31,561 nucleotides of DNA from positions 1 to 31,561 of the forward strand of contig NZ_DASPLO010000003.1 of NCBI RefSeq assembly GCF_035627495.1, read 5' to 3'. Positions 15,347 through 22,957 of the stretch are shown piece after piece. The notes under the pieces are model-generated. The model did not search any database and had not been told where the DNA came from. It saw nothing but the letters and a program-made list of their open reading frames with translations. How positions within the stretch are numbered: position 1 is the stretch's first letter; every line of letters starts with the position of its first letter. Origin of the DNA: Methylocaldum sp035627495 (lineage in GTDB: Bacteria; Pseudomonadota; Gammaproteobacteria; Methylococcales; Methylococcaceae). Position numbers and translations under genes: made by a program.

Positions 15347-16093
15347 TTATCGAGCCCGAACCGGAACGCGAGCCTGGCCGAATGGTCGATCGGTCCGGGC
15401 GTCGATCAGATCGAGCGTGAGCGTACCGGCGGGCAGGGGCTCGAATTTTTGAAAATACAGCCAACCGGCCACCCAGCCTCCGGGATTCAACACCCCCTCC
15501 GGCAAGGCCCGCCGAATCATCTCGAGGTTGGGCAGGTCGAACCCGCGCCAGTAACTCGCGAGGCGCTCGTTGTAGGTTTGATCGTAAGGAAAGGAACCTT
15601 CATGAACCGGGACCGTGGGATAGACCGGTTTGAGGAAGGGCGCCACACGGAAATCCCGAAAGTCGAATAGAGGATCATTGATCGGCGGATAGGCCGCGAT
15701 CGTCAGCATCGGCAGCACGCCGGGAACCACCGGCCCGCTATCCTTCTCCTCGACGGGGAATACCGGCAAGGCGGAGAACTGTTTCCCGCCGGGCGTAAGC
15801 ACCTTAAAGTCGCTGTAGCGAATCAGCAGCGGACTTTCGCTGCGATTTTCGATTTTCAAGTGCACGGGCGTGGTCGTGAATTCGATGGTTTCGCTCTCCG
15901 GCCATGATTCCGGCCGGGCGACGATCCGGACGGGGCTCATGTCGGAGGCGGCCTCTTTCTCTACAGGGCTTAGCTGCACAGATTCCGGAGCGGGTCTTAC
16001 GCCCGCCGAATCGCGACAAGACATCAGCGGGACCGAGATCATGAACAAAACTATCGCGGTGGCGAGCACCGGATAACGGTTCGGCAGTTCCAT
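15347..16093 (-). CDS. Predicted lipoprotein of unknown function
   Basis: This 248-residue protein opens with a hydrophobic signal ending in the lipobox LMSC, so it should be membrane-anchored outside the cytoplasm. The middle part (about 60-110) reads like a beta-sandwich (VHLKIENRSESPLLIRYSDFKVL), a pattern common in secreted accessory domains. No enzyme motif is visible and I do not recognise the family. ATG 16093 is chosen over a TTG six bases upstream because AGAGG lies eight bases before it. It is upstream of the L,D-transpeptidase on the same strand; an envelope role is only suggested by that neighbour. Confidence 0.7.
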   Translation of the reverse strand: MELPNRYPVLATAIVLFMISVPLMSCRDSAGVRPAPESVQLSPVEKEAASDMSPVRIVARPESWPESETIEFTTTPVHLKIENRSESPLLIRYSDFKVLTPGGKQFSALPVFPVEEKDSGPVVPGVLPMLTIAAYPPINDPLFDFRDFRVAPFLKPVYPTVPVHEGSFPYDQTYNERLASYWRGFDLPNLEMIRRALPEGVLNPGGWVAGWLYFQKFEPLPAGTLTLDLIDARTDRPFGQARVPVRAR

Positions 16094-16231
16094 GTCCAAG
16101 ACCTCTTTATTTTTAGGGGCTTACATCAATTGGTCTCGATCTTGGCCGGAAAGTTCGGGCAGCGGACGGCTGATGAAAGTCCGTCCTATAGCAGCGATCA
16201 GCGAACTGATTACGGTTTTGACGTCTCCAGC

Positions 16232-17059
16232 TTATTGACCATAGGCCACGGCGGTATCGACGAGCGGCACCCCGTATTCCTCGAGCAAACCGGCGACTTC
16301 GTTGCGCTTCCGCACGAGCACTTTATCCAACGCGGCTTGCAACGGCTCGTTACCTTTCCGGACGCCTATCGCTATGGAGAATTCGAACGGCTGCGCCCGA
16401 GCCTCGCGGGGCGTCGGGAGCGGCACGACGACCAGCTCGACCGGCTGACGTTTGGCGAAGTACCCCGCGAGCGGCCCCCAGGCAATGGCCACGTCGACTT
16501 CGCGTCGGGCGACCGCTTCGATCAGCCGCGCCGGCGGGTTCGACTCTCGATAGTCGCCGTAAAGGCTATAGCCGACCACGTTCCGGACGATTCCGCGCCG
16601 GGCCAACGCTTCGGCCGGCGGCGGATTGCTGTAGTCGTCCCCGATGAAGTGCAGGCCGATCCTGAGTGTCCGAAGTTGCGGATCGTCCAGTGAGCGTGGC
16701 GCGTAGCCCGCGTTCTCGCGGTAGACCAGGGCGTAGCTGGAACGGTAATACGGCTGGGTCGTCAGGGCCATCTCGAACCCGCTCGGCACGCCCATGACCA
16801 GGTCGCAGCGCCCCGCGTTCAGCGTGTTCCGAAAGAAGCCGCGGCGTTGCGCCCACCAGGTGTACTCCAGCTTGCGGCCGAGTTCGCGGGCAACGATCTC
16901 GGCCAATCGATTCTCGAAACCTTCGCCGCGCTCGTTGGAGAAGGGCAGGTTGTTGGGATCGGCGCAAACCCGTAGGGTTTTTGCCCCTTCAGCGGCATGG
17001 GCGTTCACCGCAACGCTCAGCGACAGGCACAGCGCAACCCTTCGCCACAGACCGCTCAT
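16232..17059 (-). CDS. xoxJ: XoxJ/MoxJ-like periplasmic binding protein
   Basis: This 275-residue periplasmic protein has a signal peptide ending NAHA and a solute-binding fold (SBP family 3 type): LRVCADPNNLPFSNERGEGFENRLAEI at the front, GRCDLVMGVPSG and VDVAIAWGPLAGYF later. Genes of this type next to methanol dehydrogenase are called MxaJ/XoxJ; they are thought to help activate or mature the dehydrogenase rather than import a solute. The ATG 17059 overlaps the xoxF stop (ATGA), so translation is coupled. The long open frame upstream of this ATG is only the antisense-free extension within xoxF and is ignored. It is last in the cluster. Confidence 0.88.
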   Translation of the reverse strand: MSGLWRRVALCLSLSVAVNAHAAEGAKTLRVCADPNNLPFSNERGEGFENRLAEIVARELGRKLEYTWWAQRRGFFRNTLNAGRCDLVMGVPSGFEMALTTQPYYRSSYALVYRENAGYAPRSLDDPQLRTLRIGLHFIGDDYSNPPPAEALARRGIVRNVVGYSLYGDYRESNPPARLIEAVARREVDVAIAWGPLAGYFAKRQPVELVVVPLPTPREARAQPFEFSIAIGVRKGNEPLQAALDKVLVRKRNEVAGLLEEYGVPLVDTAVAYGQ

Positions 17060-18846
17060 GATTGCTCGTCCGGCAGGGCAAAGACATACAAGGTTCCGCC
17101 TTCGCCCGTGACTTTGGGCAAATCCTGCATCGCCCCGACGAAACCCAGGGCGCCGTAGGGAACCTTGGGGTCCAGTTGTCCGGCTACCACGGCGCCGGAC
17201 CAGCCGCCGACCCCGGCCAGCACCGCCACATATTGTTTGCCGTCGGGTCCCCGATAGGTGATGGGCTGGCCGATCACGCCGGAGCCGGTCCGAAACTTCC
17301 ACAGTTCTTTGCCGGTCTTGGCGTCGACCGCCTTGAACCAGCGGTCCATGGTCCCGTAAAACGCGATGTCGCCCGCCGTGACTAGGGCACCGCTCCAGGC
17401 CGGAAACGGCTCCTTGATGGCCCACACCTTCTTGTTCTGTACCGGATCCCAGGCGGTAAAAAAGCCGCGGTTGCCGCCCGGTCCCGCTTTCATCGCAACT
17501 TCGGCGCCCACATAGGGCGTTCCCGCGATATAGCCCACTTCAACGGTTTTCATGTCGAAACAGAGATTGTTGTGGGGCACGTAGAGAAAGCCCGTCCTCG
17601 GCGAATAAGCCATAGGCTGCCAGTCCTTGCCGCCCGGCGGCGCCGGGCAGATGTCGTTCACGAACTTGCCGACTTGCGGACCCTTTTCCAGGGCCAGTTC
17701 GGGCTGGCCGGTCTTCAGGTCGACGCGCTTGACCGTATTGGTATAGGTGAACGGCTCGGCGGAAATGATTTCTCCGCTCAGACGGTCCATCACATACATA
17801 TAGCCGTTGCGATCGGGGTGCACGAACACCTTGCGGTCTTGGCCGTCGACGTTCAGGTCGAGCAGCACGTTCTCGTTGGTGCCGTCGTAGTCGTAGAGAT
17901 CATGCGGGTTCCACTGGTAGGCCCATTTCGCCATGCCGGTGTCGGGATCGCGCGCGAATACCGAGGAGGTCCATTTGTTGTCTCCGGGGCGCTGCACCGC
18001 ATTCCAGGGGCCGGCATTGGCCGTGCCGTAATAGATCAGATCGGCTGCGGGATCATAGGAAATCCAGCCCCAGACCGTTCCCCCACCGATTTGCCACGCC
18101 GTCTCGGACGGCCAGGTGGTCGCGCCCAGGTTTTCGCCTTTCACATAAGGGGGCTTGAAATCCGGGCCGATCAGCACATCCTTGTCCGGCCCTGTGCTAA
18201 AGGCGCGCCATAGAATCTTGCCGGTCCGGGTATCGAGTGCGGTAATCCAGCCGCGCACACCCATTTCGCCGCCGCTGTTGCCGACCAGCACCTTGTTCTT
18301 CACCACCACCGGGGCCATGGTCATGGTCTCGCCCTTGGTGATCTCACCCAGCTTGGTTTTCCACGCCTCTTTGCCGGTCGCCGCATCGACGGCCACGGTA
18401 TGGTTATCCAGCGTGTTAAAGAAGATTTTCCCCTCGGCATAGGCAGCCCCGCGGTTGACCACGTCGCAGCAGGCCACCCCCTGCGCGGCGCGGCTGGGTT
18501 TTGGCTGGTAGGACCACTTGATCGCGCCCGCTTGTTTCAGATCCAGGGCGTACAAGATGTTTGGCCAGGGCGTGACGATGTACATCGTATCCTTGATGAC
18601 CAGCGGCGCCGCTTCATGGCCGTTGAGCACGCCGGTCGAAAAGGTCCAGGCGACCTGTAGCCGCTTGACGTTCCCGGCGTTGATCTGGTCCAGGCCGCTG
18701 AAGCGGGTATTGGCGTAATTCTTGGCGGCCATCACCCATTGGGCATCGTCCTGAGCGAGGCGGACGACCTCGTCCGAAGCCCGGACATTCGCCAGCCATC
18801 CCCAACAGGCGACGGAGATCAGCAAACGCAACATCGATCGGCTCAT
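17056..18846 (-). CDS. xoxF: Lanthanide-dependent PQQ methanol dehydrogenase XoxF
   Basis: This 596-residue periplasmic PQQ enzyme oxidises methanol to formaldehyde or formate and passes electrons to cytochrome c. A signal peptide (about 1-22) precedes an eight-bladed propeller with repeated tryptophan-docking motifs (TGKEAWKT, TGKILWR, TGKELWKFRTGSG). The adjacent-cysteine disulfide is at 126-127 (GVACCDVV). Metal ligands fit Glu194 (GGEMG) and Asn277 (TANAGPWN). The motif NPHDLYDYDG places catalytic Asp319 and, two residues on, Asp321; that second Asp marks lanthanide-dependent XoxF and is replaced in calcium MxaF. AAGGAG lies 8 bases before ATG 18846. No PQQ synthesis genes are in the window. 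The XoxF clade cannot be assigned without a tree. Confidence 0.95.
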   Translation of the reverse strand: MSRSMLRLLISVACWGWLANVRASDEVVRLAQDDAQWVMAAKNYANTRFSGLDQINAGNVKRLQVAWTFSTGVLNGHEAAPLVIKDTMYIVTPWPNILYALDLKQAGAIKWSYQPKPSRAAQGVACCDVVNRGAAYAEGKIFFNTLDNHTVAVDAATGKEAWKTKLGEITKGETMTMAPVVVKNKVLVGNSGGEMGVRGWITALDTRTGKILWRAFSTGPDKDVLIGPDFKPPYVKGENLGATTWPSETAWQIGGGTVWGWISYDPAADLIYYGTANAGPWNAVQRPGDNKWTSSVFARDPDTGMAKWAYQWNPHDLYDYDGTNENVLLDLNVDGQDRKVFVHPDRNGYMYVMDRLSGEIISAEPFTYTNTVKRVDLKTGQPELALEKGPQVGKFVNDICPAPPGGKDWQPMAYSPRTGFLYVPHNNLCFDMKTVEVGYIAGTPYVGAEVAMKAGPGGNRGFFTAWDPVQNKKVWAIKEPFPAWSGALVTAGDIAFYGTMDRWFKAVDAKTGKELWKFRTGSGVIGQPITYRGPDGKQYVAVLAGVGGWSGAVVAGQLDPKVPYGALGFVGAMQDLPKVTGEGGTLYVFALPDEQS

Positions 18847-18936
18847 CCGGCATCTCCTTCAAGTCCGTGTGTTGGTGCGTCCGGCACCTGCTTGCCCCGT
18901 GCTGCTGCCGGCGATGACGGGGCGGAACAGCCTAGG

Positions 18937-19035
18937 TAGGCCGGGATAAGGCGGCAGCCGTTCCCGGCATTCGTGCGCCGTTTGCCGGGAACGCAAAGCC
19001 TGTCCTGAGCGAAGCCGAAGGGCTATCCCGGCCTA
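18937..19035. repeat. REP-like hairpin element between cytochrome genes and xoxF
   Basis: The ends form a 12-bp inverted repeat (TAGGCCGGGATA at 18937 and its complement ending at 19035). Inside is a nested 10-bp stem, GTTCCCGGCA (18960-18969) with TGCCGGGAAC (18983-18992). The right half recurs at 521-574. The core CCTGTCCTGAGCGAAG is typical of short interspersed repeats found in several proteobacterial genomes. Confidence 0.75.
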
Positions 19036-19100
19036 CATCTGCGCGTCGCCCGCGGTCCCAGGCGGCGACGCTCGGGGCCGCCCTAACGGGACGAAGACGG

Positions 19101-19126
19101 GTAGCGCCCGCGCTGGCGGGCGCTAC
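19101..19126. repeat. Perfect 11-bp hairpin
   Basis: GTAGCGCCCGC, loop GCTG, GCGGGCGCTAC. It lies 27 bases after the stop of the small cytochrome gene on the minus strand. It may terminate or stabilise the cytochrome transcript, or be another REP-type unit; no T-run follows. Confidence 0.55.
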
Positions 19127-19152
19127 ACCAGACCTGAGAGTGCTCCAGTCCT

Positions 19153-19509
19153 TCAGCGCAGGGTTTGAAGGTAGGCGAGCACCGCCTGCAATTCGGGGCC
19201 GGACAGGTCCATGGTCGGCATGAAGCAGCCCGGCTTTTGTGCCTGCGCGTCCGCAGTCCATCCTCCCAAGTTGCCGGCCGTGTTCGGGAGCAGGCCCGCT
19301 CCGATGTAGCGCCGGCTCATCAGATGCGTCAGGTCGGGACCTAATATGCCGTGTGCTTCGGCTCCGCGGATTGTATGGCAGACGCCGCAGCGCGTGACGA
19401 AGACCTCGTATCCCTGCTGTTCGAGCTGCGCCACGGAAGGCGGTACAACGGCCTCGGCGGCCGGGCAGGACGCGAACAAGACGAGGCGCGCGAGTATCCG
19501 CGTTTTCAT
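19153..19509 (-). CDS. Small c-type cytochrome (COX2 cytochrome-domain-like)
   Basis: This 118-residue exported protein has one heme site CGVCH (about residues 41-45) after a short signal peptide. The following text, TIRGAEAHGILGPDLTHLMSRR and NLGGWTADAQAQKPGCFMP, closely follows the cytochrome c domain found at the end of some cytochrome oxidase subunit II proteins, with the methionine ligand in FMPTMDLS. It is probably an electron carrier for the methanol dehydrogenase or a link to an oxidase. ATG 19509 overlaps the stop of the upstream cytochrome gene (ATGA). Identification as an XoxG equivalent is tentative. Confidence 0.85.
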   Translation of the reverse strand: MKTRILARLVLFASCPAAEAVVPPSVAQLEQQGYEVFVTRCGVCHTIRGAEAHGILGPDLTHLMSRRYIGAGLLPNTAGNLGGWTADAQAQKPGCFMPTMDLSGPELQAVLAYLQTLR

Positions 19510-20024
19510 CGCTGGGAGCCACGCTCACGATGCGGGACGGGGCCGGCCGGCCTTGCCGGCGGGCCGGAGGCCGGTGCGGGGGGCTCGCCGAGCGTCCGGA
19601 TATACGCCACCAGTTGCCAGATGGATTGAGGGGGTAACGCTCGGCTCCAAGCCGGCATGCCGTTGGGACGGCCTTGCACGATACTGAGATAAATCGCCGC
19701 GGACTCTCCGCCATAGATCCACTCGGCGTCGCTCAAGGGCGGACCCATGCCGCCGCCGCCCAACGGGGCATGACAACCGCTGCAATTCATGCTGTCGAAC
19801 AGCTTTCGGCCCTGCACGATGGCATTCGGATCGCCCGCGTAAGGATTCTCGATGACCGGTTTGGTCCGGGAGATGATCGGATTTCCGGAAATGGGCACCT
19901 CAAGCAACTGGGTGGCGCTGGGACGATGCTGCGGCCTCGTTTCCCATGCCTGTCCGAAGACAGGGAATGCGGATCCCAATGATGCCGCTGCCGCGACCAA
20001 GCTTAAGGATATGACACGCTTCAT
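19506..20024 (-). CDS. c-type cytochrome, likely electron acceptor of XoxF
   Basis: This 172-residue periplasmic cytochrome has a signal peptide ending PVFGQ, one heme site CSGCH (about residues 81-85) and GRPNGMPAWSRALPPQSIWQL, which carries the Met ligand in a pattern like CcoP or methanol-dehydrogenase-associated cytochromes. The C-terminal 25 residues are a Pro/Arg-rich tail. Its place at the head of a cluster with xoxF and xoxJ suggests it accepts electrons from XoxF (XoxG role), though usual xox clusters place the cytochrome after xoxF. AAGGGAG about four bases before ATG 20024 supports the start. Confidence 0.85.
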   Translation of the reverse strand: MKRVISLSLVAAAASLGSAFPVFGQAWETRPQHRPSATQLLEVPISGNPIISRTKPVIENPYAGDPNAIVQGRKLFDSMNCSGCHAPLGGGGMGPPLSDAEWIYGGESAAIYLSIVQGRPNGMPAWSRALPPQSIWQLVAYIRTLGEPPAPASGPPARPAGPVPHRERGSQR

Positions 20025-20145
20025 GACTCCCTTCTAAAGCGGCTGATAGACGATTGGAACAGCCTATGTTTCAAGCTAGACGAAAAGAACCGCTATGTCG
20101 CTACCGGAGATTACGTATAAGCGAACTCACGGCATTCGCATGACG

Positions 20146-20260
20146 TAATGAATGATTTCTGGTGGGAGCGGGCTTTAGCCCGCGATCTTGGGCGGCCTCC
20201 AGTCGCGGGCTAAAGCCCGCTCCTGCGGAGGTAGGCACCCTTTTAGCGTGGACGCGGCAC
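20146..20260 (-). repeat. 115-bp interspersed repeat, copy B (inverted relative to copy A)
   Basis: This is the reverse complement of copy A (14351-14465) with about seven mismatches by eye. Both flanks outside the hairpin are conserved too. It lies upstream of the cytochrome/xox cluster, so copies A and B bracket the 5.7-kb segment carrying the L,D-transpeptidase, the lipoprotein and the xox cluster. No transposase gene lies between them. Confidence 0.8.
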
Positions 20261-20296
20261 TACAGCCTCCCCCTAAATCGTCTCTGAAACCCCTCG

Positions 20297-20326
20297 AAGA
20301 GTCGGCCCCTTATGTCCGCGACTCTT
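20297..20326. terminator. Hairpin at the end of the MscS remnant
   Basis: AAGAGTCG (20297-20304) pairs with CGACTCTT (20319-20326) around a 14-base loop. On the minus strand it spans the stop codon of the MscS fragment. No T-run is visible, so terminator function is uncertain. Confidence 0.3.
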
Positions 20327-20660
20327 TATGTTCGATCCGGAGCGGCGGCAGACCCACGATCTCGAAGGTCGCGGAAGCGAGTTCGATGCCGGCCTGCTCG
20401 AATTCCCGAAGGATGTCGCGGCTCAGGGCGTCCTTGGCCTCGCGGATGCCGCGGTCGCGGACGATGAAGCGCACCGTGAGCTCCAGCCAATTATCGGTCA
20501 GGCGGAAATAGACCCGCGGCCCGATCCGCCGTACCTCGGCCCTCGGAATTTTGGGCTTTCCCGCAATTTTTTCCGCTCCCACCAGTCCTACTTGAAGGAC
20601 TGAACGCCCACGTCTTGGCCTTGACGAGTGATCGGCAACGGCAGCGGAAATAGCCGGCAA
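20310..20660 (-). pseudogene. C-terminal remnant of an MscS-family channel
   Basis: About the last 80 residues read like the cytoplasmic C-terminal domain of MscS channels: RVYFRLTDNWLELTVRF, a helix with DALSRDILREFEQAGIELASATF and the end motif EIVGLPPLRI. The membrane and pore parts are absent, and the first about 35 codons of the frame are not MscS-like, so the gene has lost most of its 5' part. It is unrelated in sequence to the intact KefA-like gene of this window. The lost part abuts a remnant of the TPP enzyme at 20687, and a still shorter piece of the same junction is seen at about 29137-29200. Confidence 0.7.
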
Positions 20661-20686
20661 AGGATTACCGAATAAGGAGGCAAGCC

Positions 20687-20836
20687 ATGGCTTACACGGT
20701 GAGTCACTTTCTGCTGGACCGGCTTTCGGTCTGGAGCATCCGGCGCATCTACGGCGATCCGGATGCCTGGGGCATGCTCAAGGCCTCGGTCAAGGAGACG
20801 GCATCGACCGTGTTGCCCGAGACGGAGAAGGTTTAG
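20687..20836 (+). pseudogene. Internally deleted copy of the TPP enzyme gene (49 codons)
   Basis: The frame has an ATG, a ribosome site (AAGGAGG) and a TAG, and encodes 49 residues. Residues 1-23 match the first 23 residues of the intact enzyme at 29293 with three to four changes, and residues 24-49 match its last residues (DPDAWGMLK..., then ASTVLPETEK). About 550 central codons are missing, and the join is in frame. About 40 bases upstream are also nearly identical in both copies. Whether the mini-protein is made is unknown; no catalytic residue remains. Confidence 0.85.
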
Positions 20837-20961
20837 AATCGATGCTGCGACAGGGCAGCTGGATCGAAATTCTCTCTCACTGTGGGGAGAGCGCGACAGG
20901 GAAGTTGACCGGTTAATTCTTTCTTGGAAACAACTGCACGTCTATCTGACATGGAGGTCCG

Positions 20962-22575
20962 ATGGTGCACTCAAACTTAAACGCTACATCGGCGGAGGCT
21001 TTGGCCGCCGCCATCCGCAAACGCGTCCGCGGCGACGTCCGCTTCGATTTCGGCAGCCGGGCGCTTTACGCCACTGACGCTTCCAACTACCGGCAGGTGC
21101 CCATCGGCGTGGTCGTGCCGCGCAGCATCGGCGACGTCGTCGAGACCGTCGCCGCCTGCCGCAAGCACGGAGCACCCATCACCTCGCGCGGAGGCGGCAC
21201 CAGCTTGGCCGGGCAATGCTGCAACTCCGCCGTCATCATCGACATGTCCAAGTATCTCCGCGGCGTTCTGGACATCGACCCGGAGGCGCGGCGGGCGGTG
21301 GTGGAGCCGGGCTGCGTGCTCGACTCCCTGCGGGGCAAGGCCGAGGAGCATCATCTGACCTTCGGTCCCGATCCCTCGACCCACGATCACAACACCCTGG
21401 GCGGCATGATCGGCAACAACTCCTGCGGCGTGCACTCGGTCATGGCCGGGCGCACCGCCGACAACGTCCATGCGCTGGATATCCTCACCTACGATGGGTT
21501 TCGCATGACCGTCGGCCCGACCTCCGAAGAGGACCTGGATGCCATTATCCGGGGAGGCGGCCGGCGCGGGGAAATCTATGCCGGCCTCAAAGCCATTCGC
21601 GATAAATACGCGGACCTGATTCGGGCGCGATTTCCGAAGATTCCGCGCCGCGTGTCCGGTTATGCCTTGGACGAATTGCTGCCCGAGAACGGTTTTAACG
21701 TCGCCCGCGCCTTGGTCGGGACCGAGGGCACCTGCGTCGTCGTCCTGCAGGCCGAACTGTACCTGGTGCCGAGCCCGGCGAAACGCACCTTGCTGGTGCT
21801 GGGCTATCCGGACATTTACCGGGCCGGCGATCACATCGCCGAACTCATGGCGTCGTGCCCCATCGGCCTCGAAGGCATCGACGACTTGCTCATCAGGTAC
21901 ATGAAGGCCAAGCGTATGCACTCGGAGGAGCTGTATCTGCTGCCCGAGGGAAAAGGCTGGCTGATCCTGGAATTCGGGGGCGAGACGCGGGAAGAATCCG
22001 ACGGCAAGGCCCGGCAACTCATGGATGCGTTGCGCGGCAAGCCGGATGCGCCCTCCATGAAGCTGCTGGACGATCCTCGGGAGGAAGCCCTCATATGGAA
22101 GATCCGGGAAGCCGGGCTTGCGGCAACCGCCCATGTGTCGGGATTGAAGATGGCTTGGCCGGGCTGGGAGGACGCCGCCGTGCATCCGCAGGATGTCGGC
22201 CCGTATCTCCGGGATTACCGAGCGCTGCTGGACAAATACGGTTATCACTGCGCCTTGTACGGCCATTTCGGACAGGGCTGCATCCATTGCCGCATCGATT
22301 TCGATCTTTTCACGAGCGAAGGCATCGAGCATTGGAATGCTTTCCTCGATGAAGCGGCGGATCTCGTGGTGCGCTACAACGGTTCGCTGTCCGGCGAGCA
22401 CGGCGACGGTCCGGCGCGGGCCGATCTTCTGCCCAAGATGTACGGCGACGCGCTGGTTCAGGCATTCCGCGAATTCAAGGCAATTTGGGATCCGCAGAAC
22501 CGCATGAATCCCGGCAAGGTGGTGGACCCGCTTCCAAACGCCAAGCCGTCAAACATGAGGCAGGCAATAATATGA
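20962..22575 (+). CDS. FAD-linked oxidase (GlcD/YdiJ-like) lacking the Fe-S half
   Basis: This 537-residue flavoprotein likely oxidises a 2-hydroxy acid such as lactate or glycolate. An FAD-binding PCMH-type domain (about 40-230) shows PITSRGGGTSLAGQ and HNTLGGMIGNNSCGVHS. The C-terminal FAD-oxidase domain (about 290-525) has GHFGQGCIHCRIDFDL and the end motif SGEHGDGPARADLLPKMYG. Close relatives of this type are usually about 950-1000 residues, with ferredoxin and CCG domains after this point; here the frame ends shortly after NPGKVVDP, so the electron-transfer half is absent. GGAGG four bases before ATG 20962 fixes the start. The stop overlaps the next gene (ATGA), so the short form is not a recent accident and may be the real product. 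Confidence 0.85.
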   Translation: MVHSNLNATSAEALAAAIRKRVRGDVRFDFGSRALYATDASNYRQVPIGVVVPRSIGDVVETVAACRKHGAPITSRGGGTSLAGQCCNSAVIIDMSKYLRGVLDIDPEARRAVVEPGCVLDSLRGKAEEHHLTFGPDPSTHDHNTLGGMIGNNSCGVHSVMAGRTADNVHALDILTYDGFRMTVGPTSEEDLDAIIRGGGRRGEIYAGLKAIRDKYADLIRARFPKIPRRVSGYALDELLPENGFNVARALVGTEGTCVVVLQAELYLVPSPAKRTLLVLGYPDIYRAGDHIAELMASCPIGLEGIDDLLIRYMKAKRMHSEELYLLPEGKGWLILEFGGETREESDGKARQLMDALRGKPDAPSMKLLDDPREEALIWKIREAGLAATAHVSGLKMAWPGWEDAAVHPQDVGPYLRDYRALLDKYGYHCALYGHFGQGCIHCRIDFDLFTSEGIEHWNAFLDEAADLVVRYNGSLSGEHGDGPARADLLPKMYGDALVQAFREFKAIWDPQNRMNPGKVVDPLPNAKPSNMRQAII

Positions 22576-22949
22576 CGACCCCCATCGGCAAAACCCGCTG
22601 GGCCATCGCGGAAGGGTATATCCCTTCGCAAAGCACCGGCGGGGGACGGGCATTCGAGAGCCACGAGACGGTTTGCATCCTCAACGCGGGCGGAGCCGAC
22701 GCCCAGATCTCCGTGACCGTCTTCTTCGCCGACCGCGAACCGGCGGGACCGTATCTGTTCACGGTTCCGGCCCGGCGCACCCGGCATCTGCGCTTCAACG
22801 ACTTCCACACGCCGGAATCCATCCCCCGGGATACCGACTACGCCAGCCTCATCGAATCCGACATGCCCATCGTCGTGCAGCACACCCGGCTCGATTCACG
22901 GCAGGCGGAGCTGGCGCTGCTGACCACCATGGCTTATTCGGAAGACTAA
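22572..22949 (+). CDS. Sensory rhodopsin transducer (ASRT) family protein
   Basis: This 125-residue protein matches the family named after the Anabaena sensory rhodopsin transducer: GKTRWAIAEGYIP at the start, FESHETVCILNAG, the strand ISVTVFFADREPAGPY, and SDMPIVVQHTRLDSRQ near the end. Family members form beta-sandwich tetramers thought to bind small molecules, and many occur without any rhodopsin. ATG 22572 overlaps the stop of the FAD oxidase gene, so it is translationally coupled and probably acts with that enzyme, perhaps as a ligand-sensing partner. No rhodopsin gene is in the window. Confidence 0.88.
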   Translation: MTTPIGKTRWAIAEGYIPSQSTGGGRAFESHETVCILNAGGADAQISVTVFFADREPAGPYLFTVPARRTRHLRFNDFHTPESIPRDTDYASLIESDMPIVVQHTRLDSRQAELALLTTMAYSED

Positions 22950-22957
22950 GTCACTTC

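Larger units (their letters stand above)
18847..19152. other. Repeat-filled gap inside the xox cluster
   Basis: No gene is present. After the ribosome site and leader of xoxF, the stretch is occupied by a large hairpin element (18937-19035) and a second perfect hairpin (19101-19126). It separates the cytochrome pair from xoxF and may contain a promoter for xoxF, but none is recognised. Confidence 0.6.

Noticed and set aside
20977..22401. 474-codon open frame antisense to the FAD oxidase
   Set aside because: Its translation is low-complexity and His/Gly/Ala-rich, and the plus strand carries the flavoprotein motifs.
22572..22949. Photosensory system based on the rhodopsin-transducer name
   Set aside because: No rhodopsin gene is present, and the family is widespread without rhodopsins.
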